From Gammaproteobacteria bacterium (GTDB lineage Bacteria; Pseudomonadota; Gammaproteobacteria; Pseudomonadales; Azotimanducaceae): a stretch of 5,976 bases of DNA. The DNA lies in the NCBI GenBank assembly GCA_009840715.1, contig VXNE01000029.1:1-5976 (forward strand), in the 5' to 3' direction. Positions 1 through 5,976 of the stretch are shown piece by piece. Under the pieces are notes generated by a model. It did not search any database. It saw nothing but the letters and a program-made list of their open reading frames with translations, and was not told the DNA's origin. The position numbers and the translations under genes are program-made. Position 1 is the stretch's first letter. Each line of letters opens with the position of its first letter.

Positions 1-525
1 TATAAGCGTCCGGACGGTGGGTCGCCGGCCCCCGACGGTGGGCTCGGCATCAGCAAATCCGCCCGCAAGCGTGACGCGAGGGAGGCGCGCCGCCTCGGCG
101 AGGCCCTTACCGAACTGGACCCTGCGCGGCTGGCACGCATTCCGATCGGCGAGGCGTTGTCCGATGCGCTCGAGGCGTACCGCGGACTGTCGCAACGCGA
201 GGCGCGGCGGCGTCAACTGCAGCGGATCGGCCGGCTGATGCGAGACGAGGACCGCGATGCCATCGCGGTCGGGCTCGCACGCGTGACCGAACTCACGCCG
301 GAGGAACGTGGCCGGAACCGACGGCTCGAGCGCTGGCGGGAACGCCTGCTCACCGAGCCGGACGCGCTCACCGAGTACGTTCGCCTGCATCCGGGGACGG
401 ACGTGCAGCCCCTGCGGCACCTGATCGGACGCACGCGGCGTGCGCGGGATCCGGCAGTGCGCGCGGACTTTGCGCGCCGCCTTTTCCGCCTGCTCCGGGA
501 ACGGGAGGACCGCGCCGACGGGTGA
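1..525 (+). CDS. darP: DarP (YjgA) 50S ribosomal subunit assembly factor, 5' end cut off
   Basis: DarP/YjgA is a small basic helical protein that associates with late precursors of the large ribosomal subunit and helps their maturation in the cytoplasm. The reading frame is open from base 1 to a TGA at 523-525 and gives 174 residues. The family is about 180 residues, so only a few N-terminal residues are missing, and no convincing start codon is visible in frame near the edge. Family-type blocks are ISKSARKRDAREARRLGEAL (near visible residue 17), the central REARRRQLQRIGRLMRDED, and LERWRERLL followed by HPGTDVQPLRHLIGRTRR. The TTG at 157 is in frame but would remove the conserved N-terminal block, so it is not the start. 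The gene converges on tldD with a 24-base gap. In many gammaproteobacteria pmbA (tldE) is the next neighbour; that would lie left of this window (inference). Family assignment is from recalled motifs. Confidence 0.92.
   Translation, partial: YKRPDGGSPAPDGGLGISKSARKRDAREARRLGEALTELDPARLARIPIGEALSDALEAYRGLSQREARRRQLQRIGRLMRDEDRDAIAVGLARVTELTPEERGRNRRLERWRERLLTEPDALTEYVRLHPGTDVQPLRHLIGRTRRARDPAVRADFARRLFRLLREREDRADG
10..42 (+). repeat. Short in-frame direct repeat in the N-terminal linker of darP
   Basis: The nine bases GACGGTGGG occur at 13-21 and again at 34-42, exactly 21 bases apart and in the same codon phase. They encode PDGG twice, separated by SPA. This looks like a seven-residue duplication in the flexible, poorly conserved N-terminal stretch before the ISKS block. 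It is probably neutral. Confidence 0.4.
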
Positions 526-531
526 CCGGCG
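513..531. terminator. Weak hairpin between the convergent darP and tldD genes
   Basis: CGCCG at 513-517 pairs with CGGCG at 527-531 around a nine-base loop that includes the darP stop codon. No run of T follows on either strand, so it is not a canonical intrinsic terminator. Its position between two convergent genes is the main reason to list it. Termination here may be Rho-dependent or provided elsewhere. Confidence 0.18.
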
Positions 532-549
532 TTCGCGCGCGGGTAAGGG

Positions 550-2007
550 TCAGGAACGCGTTCCGCCGACGGTGATCCGGTCGATCTTCAGCGTCGGCTG
601 CCCCACGCCGACGGGCACGCTTTGGCCGTCCTTGCCGCACACGCCCACGCCGCGGTCGAGTTCGAGGTCATTACCGACCATCGAGACCAGCGTCATGATG
701 TCGGGCCCGTTACCGATGAGCGTTGCGCCCCGGATGGGGGCGGTGACCCTGCCCTTCTCGATGAGGTAGGCCTCGGTCGCGGAAAACGTGAACCGGCCTG
801 AGGCGATGTCGACCTGGCCGCCGCCGAAGCTCACTGCAAAGATCCCGCGATCGACGCTGGCGAGAATCTCCTCCGGCGTCGACTCGCCGCCGAGCAGGAA
901 GGTGTTGGTCATGCGCGGCATCGGGACGTGCGCGTACGACTGGCGCCGTCCGTTGCCGGTAGGCGTTGCGCCCATCAGGCGAGCGTTGAGCTTGTCCTGC
1001 ATGTACCCCGTGAGCACGCCGTTCTCGATCAGTACCGTCCGTTGGCCGGCCGTACCCTCGTCGTCGACGGTGAGGGAACCGCGCCGGTCGGTAAGCGTGG
1101 CGTCGTCGACCACCGTGCACAGGCTCGAAGCGATCCGCTCGCCGACGCGGCCGGAATAGGTGGACGTGCCCTTGCGGTTGAAGTCCCCCTCCAGGCCGTG
1201 GCCCACCGCCTCGTGCAGGAGGACGCCCGGCCACCCGGGACCGAGCACCACGGGCATCGAGCCGGCCGGCGCGTCGACGGCGTCGAGGTTGAGCAGCGCC
1301 TGACGCACGGCTTCGCGGGCGACCTCGAGGGCCGCGCCGCCACCGTCGGCGCCCTGGGCCAGGATCGATCCGAGGTCATGCCTGCCCCCGCTGCCTCCGA
1401 AGCCGCGTTCGCGGCGGCCGTCCTGTTCCGCGATGACGGTGACGTCGAAACGGACCAGCGGGCGGATGTCTCCCGCGAGCGTGCCGTCGCTCGCGACGAC
1501 GAGGCTGATCTCGTGGGTGGCGGCGATCCGTGCCGTGACCTCGGCGACGCGTGGGTCGAGGTCACGGGCGAAGGCGTCGATGCGCTGGAGCAAGGCCACC
1601 TTCTCGTCCTCGTTGGCGGAACCGATGGGATCGAGGGCCGCGTACCTGGGCGTCGGCGCGGTCCGCGCATAGGCCTGTACGGAGCGGTCGCCGCCGGCGC
1701 GCGCGATGGACCGCGCCGCATCGGCGGCCTGCGCGAGCGCCGGAAGGGCGATGTCGTCGGCGTACGCGAAACCGGTCTTCTCGCCGCTGATGGCGCGCAC
1801 GCCGACGCCGCGATCGACGCTGAAGTAGCCGTCCTTGACGGTGCCGTCCTCGAGGCTCCAGGACTCCGACCGGCGGTGCTGGAAGAACAGCTCGCCCGTG
1901 TCCACGTCGCGGCGCATCAATCGGCCCACGAGCCGGTCCACGTCGCGCTCGGCGATCTCGCTGTTGTCCCAGAGCTGCCGCTTGGCGACTTCGACCGGTT
2001 CGTTCAC
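550..2007 (-). CDS. tldD: TldD, zinc metalloprotease subunit of TldD/TldE
   Basis: TldD is the catalytic partner of TldE (PmbA). In E. coli the cytoplasmic heterodimer degrades unfolded peptides, matures microcin B17 and helps remove the antitoxin CcdA. The product is 485 residues, close to the roughly 480 usual for the family. The N-terminal domain contains the block DRGVGVRAISGEKTGFAYADD (about residues 65-85). A middle domain follows (about 130-240), and the C-terminal catalytic domain begins near residue 250. It carries LLHEAVGHGLEGD, with zinc-binding H265 and H270 and catalytic E266. The late GVCGKDGQSVPVGVGQP block holds C457, the likely third zinc ligand. All key residues are present. 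The GTG start at 2005-2007 overlaps the yhdP stop (GTGA) and has AGGA nine bases upstream. The frame stays open into yhdP, but that extension is a shadow of yhdP. PmbA is not in the window. Confidence 0.97.
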   Translation of the reverse strand: MNEPVEVAKRQLWDNSEIAERDVDRLVGRLMRRDVDTGELFFQHRRSESWSLEDGTVKDGYFSVDRGVGVRAISGEKTGFAYADDIALPALAQAADAARSIARAGGDRSVQAYARTAPTPRYAALDPIGSANEDEKVALLQRIDAFARDLDPRVAEVTARIAATHEISLVVASDGTLAGDIRPLVRFDVTVIAEQDGRRERGFGGSGGRHDLGSILAQGADGGGAALEVAREAVRQALLNLDAVDAPAGSMPVVLGPGWPGVLLHEAVGHGLEGDFNRKGTSTYSGRVGERIASSLCTVVDDATLTDRRGSLTVDDEGTAGQRTVLIENGVLTGYMQDKLNARLMGATPTGNGRRQSYAHVPMPRMTNTFLLGGESTPEEILASVDRGIFAVSFGGGQVDIASGRFTFSATEAYLIEKGRVTAPIRGATLIGNGPDIMTLVSMVGNDLELDRGVGVCGKDGQSVPVGVGQPTLKIDRITVGGTRS

Positions 2008-2020
2008 TCTTGCGCGTCCT
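2004..2020 (-). promoter_or_regulatory. tldD ribosome binding site and GTGA stop/start overlap
   Basis: On the minus strand AGGA (2017-2020) lies nine bases before the GTG start of tldD (2005-2007). The last four bases of yhdP and the first four of tldD are the same GTGA. This fixes the tldD start and suggests that tldD is translated by ribosomes finishing yhdP. The Shine-Dalgarno sequence lies inside the yhdP coding sequence. Confidence 0.7.
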
Positions 2021-5000
2021 GCTGTGCGTGGGGCGGCGGCTCGGGCGCCTGCGCCGCCCCTTCGGCCGACTCTGGCGCGAACTCGCCCGTGAATATGCCG
2101 ACGAAGCTCGGCTTCGGCTCCTCGAGCGTCCCGGTGACGCGATAGCGGGCGCTGGAGAGGGCCTCGATCTGGCGCTTGAACACCTCGCGTCCGAGCAGCA
2201 CGCCGGCCGCGGTGGCCGGGTTCGTGGACGCGAGCCAGAACGCGTACCACGGCAGGCTCGAGGAGAGGGGCAGCGTGACGACCATGTCGTTGTCCAGCGC
2301 GCCGTCGTGAAAGTCGACCGTGCCGTAGATCCGGAACTCGGAACCCGGCCCCCGGATTTCGAGGGGTTCCTCGAAGCGCAGCACGCCGTGGTCGAGGCTC
2401 GTCGAGGCGCGTATGCGTTCGAAGCCGATCCCCTGCCCGAAGACATCGGAGAAGTCCAGCCTCAGCCTTTGCGCCACCTTCGAGAAGTCGAGCAGCGTGA
2501 GGATGCGTCCCGCCGGCACCTCCGCGACGTCGAGGAAACGCCCTTCGGTCACCGTGAGGCCGATGTCGCCGGACAGGTGGTCGAGCTGGAAGTTGAGCGG
2601 GGAGCCGGGCCAGGCGACATCTCCGCGGATGTCGACGTCCGTGCTTTCGACGCTGGTGGCATAGCCCCACGCGGGCAGCACCGAGGCCAGGTTGGACGCC
2701 GTCACCGTGCCGCGGAAATGCGACTCGTTGTCCAGGGTCCAGACAATGTCCTCGAGGGCGTCTATGCGCAGGCCCTTGATGTCGCCGGACACGTTCGTGA
2801 AGTGGACCGCGTTCTCCGCGGGCCGCGTACCGAAGCGCCAGCTTCCGAAGTGCTCCCCGTCCAGCAGGACGCGCCGTATCTCGATGTCGGCCGCCGGCAG
2901 CAGCGGGATGACCGACACGTCGATCGGGTCGACGCCGGTCTCTCCCCCGGGCAGGCGCACTTCGGCGAGGTCGAGCCGCAGGGGGCGGTCGGGTTGTACC
3001 GCCAGGGACCCGGTCATCTCCTCGCTGTCGAACTGGAGCGCCAGTTCTCCGGGGCTTCCAGACCCCTCGAGGCGCGCATTCGTGAGCGTGAGGTCATGGA
3101 GGGCAATCCGGTCGACAGCCAGGCCCTCCAGCCGCCAGCGGAGCGGCGCGTCGGACCAGCTGGAAGCGCCGGAGGCGTCGAAATGCCGGAGCGTGCCCGC
3201 GATGGAGACGCCTGCCGCAACGGCCTCGGGCGGACTGGGCGGGACGCCGATGCCCACCGCGCCCCGAAGCCCGTGGTCCGGGGCGACCCGTAGCCACCAC
3301 GACGCCACCTCGTCGTTGCCGTCCGCGAACACGGTGTCGCCGGAGAAGACCATTCGCGTCGTCAGCGGCCGGGACGTCGCCGGGTCCTTGGCGAGGGGTT
3401 GCGGCAGGTCCAGGGTGACGCCGAGTGCGTCGGTCGAGACGCGCAGCACCGGCGGCCGGTGACTGGCGGCAAAGAAGTCGAACGTGGCGTCGAAATCGAA
3501 CGCGCCCTGCACGGCCGCCGACGGCCCCGTGACTTCCGTCACGTTGCCCATGTCCAGAACCGCGAAGATGTCCTCTACCCGGCTATGGCCCGTGAAGGCG
3601 AACGAGACCGCGTCGTCGTCGGAGGCTGCGTCGATCCGGACGGGGAAGCCGAACAACGTCCCTTCCACTCCCGCGGCGGCGAGGAGGTGCGGGGAGCGGA
3701 AACGCGCGGAGCCTTCAAGGTCGTGGAACTGCAGGCGCAGGTCGGTGAGTCCGAGCGAGACGCCGTCGAGGTCGAACGCCACGGCCACGTCACCGGGCTC
3801 GGGCGGGCCGGCGAAGGGAATCCGGAGCGTGGCGTCGATCCCGACCGGACCGGCGCCCGTCCAGCATTCGCAGGCGAACGACAGGAAGTCCTCGATCGGC
3901 GTCGCGAACGCGAACGCGAGGGCCTCCCCGGCCGAGGGCCTCGCCTGCACGCGGACGTCCACGTAGGCCGCGTCGCCTGGCACCTCGACCTCGAGACCCT
4001 GTATCGGCAGGCCGAGGGACGCGCCGGTGTCGAAGCGCGCCGCGACGGACGTGCCGCTGACCGAGAAACGCCCGGAGAGCGCCTCGGCGATCGGCCAGTC
4101 CGGGTGGTAGGCAACCACGCCGTCGCGAACCTCTCCGGTCAGGGCGATCCTGCGCATCGGCAGGTCCGGCAGCGTCCGCGTGTGGCCGTGGTAGGCGACT
4201 GCGCCTCCCACAAGTCGACCATTTACCAGGGCCGTGTCCAGCCAGGAGCGCAACTGGCCCCGGAGTTCCCGGGGCAGGAACTGCCTGGTATGGCCCACCG
4301 TCGCGCGTTCCACGAGCGCCACCATGGAAAGGTGTCCCTCGAGCGGGTCGTGAGGCCGGGTCAAGGCCAGCCCGAGCTCGACAGACGCCTCCTCGGACCG
4401 GAGGTTGCCCGTTCCCCGCAGGCCCAGGTAGCCGGGTTCGAACCAGATCGTGACTTCCCCGGCGGCGCTGTCGTAGTTCCAACTGCCGTCGAAGTGCTCC
4501 GGCATCGCGGCGCGCAGGGGCGCTCCGGCCAGCGCGATCCGCAGGGCGTGCAGGTGTCCCTGCAGTCGGCCGCGGGCGTCGTCCAGCCGGGGAATACCGT
4601 TGAAGCTCTCGGTGTAGGCGCGATGCAGCAGTCCCTCGTAGGCGATCCCCTCCCGGTCCACCTGCAGTTGCACGTCCCGGAGTTGGCCGCGTGCGCCCAC
4701 GCCGTGGAACCAACGACCTAGCGTCCCGCCGGCGCCGAGGGCGGAGACGAACAGGGCGTTCCAGGCCCCGAGGTCCAGCAGGTCCATCCATAGCGTCAGG
4801 GCGCCGGCCGCATCCGCCGCGAACCCGATGTCCTCGACCGACACTTCCGCATCGGGCGTCGCGACCCGCAACGATCCGACCCCGCGGTAGAGGCCGTGGG
4901 CTCCAGCCGCGGTTGTCTGGACCGTCAGGCTTGCCGGGCCGGCCGGAAGGGCGATGTCCGACACGTGCAACTCCGTCCGCGCCGCCGCATCGGCGCCGTC

Positions 5001-5747
5001 TGCGGACCACTGCCCCGTCGCATCGAGGACCATCGCCGGTACGCCCAAGGCCTCGGCGAGGGCGGCGGGCAGGCGAAAGTGCCGCGCCTGAACGCGCACG
5101 GCTCCAGCCTGGTCTCCGATGCCAGGCCCGGTCTGACGGACATCGGCGTCGAGCCGCGCGTAGCAGTCGTCGCAGGCAGGGTCGGTAGAGAGTTCGGCCT
5201 GCCAGCGATGCGCCGCCCCCTCGTTGAGCGCGGAGAGGGCGAGGTCGACCGCAGCGGAGGCGCCGTTGGTCAGGAACTCGATCCGGGCCTGGAGCCGGAC
5301 CTCGTCGCTATGGCGGAAGAAGGCCGAGAGGTCGGGCGCCGGGCCCTCGGCCGAGCCCTCGAGGCGCCAGCCGGTCGGACCTTGCTCGAGGCGCAGCCGC
5401 GCATCGCCGACCGCAAAGCGCCGCGCCACGATGCGGTTGCGCCACAGGCTCTCGGCGACGTCCAGTTCGAGGGCGATGTCGTGGAATTCCGCTCCGGGGA
5501 GCGCAAGCGACTCCGCACCGAGGACGGGGTTCAGGTGCCTCCAGGAACCCCAAAGGCCATGCACCGCCACGTCGCGGGTGGCCAGCCACGCGTTGACGCG
5601 GGGTTCCAGTTCCGGGAGCGCGGCAACCAGAAGGCGGCCGCCGCCCTGCATGGCCGCGGCGCAGACGGCGGCCACGGCGGCCACGACGAACAACCTCCTT
5701 CCAAAACCGGGCAACGAACGTCTCGGCGGCGGCAAGCGCACGCGCAC
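2004..5747 (-). CDS. yhdP: YhdP, AsmA-like inter-membrane phospholipid transport protein
   Basis: YhdP is one of the large AsmA-like proteins (with TamB and YdbH in E. coli) anchored in the inner membrane and spanning the periplasm, where they carry phospholipids to the outer membrane. The product is 1247 residues; E. coli YhdP is about 1266. A basic N-terminus (RRSLPGFGRR) precedes one membrane segment (about residues 19-33), then a long beta-rich periplasmic region. The C-terminal AsmA-like part holds LDFSDVFGQGIGFERIR (about 1097-1113), TLPLSSSLPWYAFW (from about 1158) and YRVTGTLEEPKPSF (from about 1202), all family-typical. The last 28 residues are rich in Pro, Ala, Gln and Glu and look disordered. 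Cysteine pairs C192/C195 and C626/C628 stand out. The frame is unbroken. The GTG start at 5745-5747 was chosen because AAGGG lies six bases upstream and it supplies the basic residues before the membrane segment. A second GTG at 5684 is a serious alternative, giving 1226 residues. Confidence 0.93.
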   Translation of the reverse strand: MRVRLPPPRRSLPGFGRRLFVVAAVAAVCAAAMQGGGRLLVAALPELEPRVNAWLATRDVAVHGLWGSWRHLNPVLGAESLALPGAEFHDIALELDVAESLWRNRIVARRFAVGDARLRLEQGPTGWRLEGSAEGPAPDLSAFFRHSDEVRLQARIEFLTNGASAAVDLALSALNEGAAHRWQAELSTDPACDDCYARLDADVRQTGPGIGDQAGAVRVQARHFRLPAALAEALGVPAMVLDATGQWSADGADAAARTELHVSDIALPAGPASLTVQTTAAGAHGLYRGVGSLRVATPDAEVSVEDIGFAADAAGALTLWMDLLDLGAWNALFVSALGAGGTLGRWFHGVGARGQLRDVQLQVDREGIAYEGLLHRAYTESFNGIPRLDDARGRLQGHLHALRIALAGAPLRAAMPEHFDGSWNYDSAAGEVTIWFEPGYLGLRGTGNLRSEEASVELGLALTRPHDPLEGHLSMVALVERATVGHTRQFLPRELRGQLRSWLDTALVNGRLVGGAVAYHGHTRTLPDLPMRRIALTGEVRDGVVAYHPDWPIAEALSGRFSVSGTSVAARFDTGASLGLPIQGLEVEVPGDAAYVDVRVQARPSAGEALAFAFATPIEDFLSFACECWTGAGPVGIDATLRIPFAGPPEPGDVAVAFDLDGVSLGLTDLRLQFHDLEGSARFRSPHLLAAAGVEGTLFGFPVRIDAASDDDAVSFAFTGHSRVEDIFAVLDMGNVTEVTGPSAAVQGAFDFDATFDFFAASHRPPVLRVSTDALGVTLDLPQPLAKDPATSRPLTTRMVFSGDTVFADGNDEVASWWLRVAPDHGLRGAVGIGVPPSPPEAVAAGVSIAGTLRHFDASGASSWSDAPLRWRLEGLAVDRIALHDLTLTNARLEGSGSPGELALQFDSEEMTGSLAVQPDRPLRLDLAEVRLPGGETGVDPIDVSVIPLLPAADIEIRRVLLDGEHFGSWRFGTRPAENAVHFTNVSGDIKGLRIDALEDIVWTLDNESHFRGTVTASNLASVLPAWGYATSVESTDVDIRGDVAWPGSPLNFQLDHLSGDIGLTVTEGRFLDVAEVPAGRILTLLDFSKVAQRLRLDFSDVFGQGIGFERIRASTSLDHGVLRFEEPLEIRGPGSEFRIYGTVDFHDGALDNDMVVTLPLSSSLPWYAFWLASTNPATAAGVLLGREVFKRQIEALSSARYRVTGTLEEPKPSFVGIFTGEFAPESAEGAAQAPEPPPHAQQDAQE
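5684..5700 (-). promoter_or_regulatory. Consensus Shine-Dalgarno with GTG inside the yhdP N-terminus (alternative start)
   Basis: On the minus strand AAGGAGG (5694-5700) is a full Shine-Dalgarno consensus, followed nine bases later by an in-frame GTG (5682-5684, residue 22 of the longer product). In the longer reading it encodes two adjacent AGG arginine codons, unusual in this GC-rich gene where CGC and CGG dominate. Starting here would leave a hydrophobic N-terminus without leading basic residues, which argues against it as the only start. Confidence 0.4.
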
Positions 5748-5758
5748 ATCATACCCTT
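5748..5758 (-). promoter_or_regulatory. yhdP ribosome binding site for the upstream GTG
   Basis: AAGGG (5754-5758, minus strand) lies six bases upstream of the GTG at 5745-5747. It is a moderate Shine-Dalgarno match with acceptable spacing, and it supports the longer yhdP product. Confidence 0.45.
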
Positions 5759-5778
5759 GCGGTTTCTCCCGAAGTGAA
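5748..5778 (-). promoter_or_regulatory. Candidate sigma70-like promoter before yhdP
   Basis: On the minus strand TATGAT (5748-5753) matches five of six bases of the TATAAT box. TTCACT (5773-5778) matches four of six bases of TTGACA, with a 19-base spacer that is longer than ideal. If used, transcription would begin near 5741, inside the longer yhdP reading frame, and only the GTG at 5684 could serve as start. The match is weak overall and may be chance. Confidence 0.2.
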
Positions 5779-5825
5779 CGGCACTTGAACTAAACGACCG
5801 GTCCGCGCCCCGGGTCACGGCCCCA

Positions 5826-5976
5826 TCAGGCGTTTCGCGGGCGCGCGTCAGACCAGCAGCGAATACCGAAGGAACGCAGCACGTCGTGGGTCTCCCGCAA
5901 CGGGAGCCCGACCACCGCCCCGGGGCTGCCGTCGATGCGGCTGACGAAGACCCCGCCCCACCCCCGCATGACGGAT
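5826..5976 (-). CDS. maf: Maf nucleotide pyrophosphatase, C-terminal fragment at the window edge
   Basis: Maf proteins hydrolyse nucleoside triphosphates to monophosphates with release of pyrophosphate. The YhdE-type branch acts on dTTP, UTP and modified nucleotides as a cytoplasmic house-cleaning enzyme and was first described as a septum-formation inhibitor. Only the last 49 residues are visible, out of roughly 190-200 for the family. They read through RGWGGVFVSRIDGS and then VVGLPLRETHDVL, the conserved C-terminal Maf signature, to a TGA at 5826-5828. The start and the N-terminal catalytic motif lie beyond the right edge. Position just upstream of yhdP, on the same strand, matches the YhdE-type maf of other gammaproteobacteria, so that branch is likely rather than the YceF type (inference from context). 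No rng gene follows it here. Confidence 0.93.
   Translation of the reverse strand, partial: SVMRGWGGVFVSRIDGSPGAVVGLPLRETHDVLRSFGIRCWSDARPRNA

Noticed and set aside
157..525. A 122-residue darP starting at TTG 157
   Set aside because: The conserved ISKS...R block lies upstream in the same open frame, so the gene continues to the left edge and beyond.
553..564. Perfect 12-base palindrome GGAACGCGTTCC at the 3' end of tldD
   Set aside because: It has no loop or T-run, and is fully explained as the last codons of tldD (Gly-Thr-Arg-Ser). Palindromes of this kind are common by chance in GC-rich coding DNA.
2008..2670. Extension of the tldD frame upstream of GTG 2007, giving a 706-residue product
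   Set aside because: The extra residues are Arg/Ala-rich, have no TldD counterpart and overlap the well-conserved C-terminal part of yhdP in another frame.
928..5777. Long plus-strand open frames opposite tldD and yhdP (for example 928-2145, 2010-3293, 3399-4721 and 4896-5777)
   Set aside because: They lie antisense to genes with clear family matches, have low-complexity compositions rich in Arg, Gly, Ala and Glu, and show no recognisable motifs. Stop-free antisense frames are expected in DNA this rich in GC.
1..5976. A hidden new system, mobile element, CRISPR array or tRNA
   Set aside because: Nearly every base is taken by four recognised housekeeping genes. The gaps are 24 and 78 bases, with no transposase, array-like repeats or tRNA-like fold seen.

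Overview
This is an ordinary piece of a conserved housekeeping cluster, very probably from a high-GC gammaproteobacterium. Base composition is strongly GC-rich and the codons have GC-rich third positions. The gene set (maf, yhdP, tldD and yjgA/darP side by side) is typical of Gammaproteobacteria such as Pseudomonas, Xanthomonas and Enterobacteria, where the usual order is mreBCD-maf-rng-yhdP-tldD. I cannot fix the genus from the sequence. I found no mobile element, CRISPR array, tRNA or rRNA, and no new system.

Layout from left to right: positions 1-525 (+) hold DarP (YjgA), a ribosome-assembly factor, with its first residues cut off by the window edge. A 24-base convergent gap follows. Positions 550-2007 (-) hold tldD, the zinc-metalloprotease subunit TldD, with an intact HExxxH motif. 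Positions 2004-5747 (-) hold yhdP, a 1247-residue AsmA-like envelope protein whose stop codon overlaps the tldD start (GTGA). A 78-base gap follows. Positions 5826-5976 (-) hold the last 49 residues of Maf, a nucleotide pyrophosphatase that continues beyond the right edge.

The minus-strand genes read maf, yhdP, tldD and look like one transcription unit, with the last two translationally coupled. They do not share one pathway: Maf acts on nucleotides in the cytoplasm, YhdP moves phospholipid between the membranes, and TldD works with TldE/PmbA (not in this window) as a cytoplasmic peptidase. DarP converges on this unit from the other side.

The points worth a second look are modest. RNase G (rng), normally between maf and yhdP, is missing here. 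The nitrilase-type gene that some relatives have between yhdP and tldD is also missing. The yhdP start is ambiguous: a consensus Shine-Dalgarno sequence lies inside the annotated N-terminus, and a -10-like box sits right on the upstream GTG. YhdP also carries two unusually close cysteine pairs.
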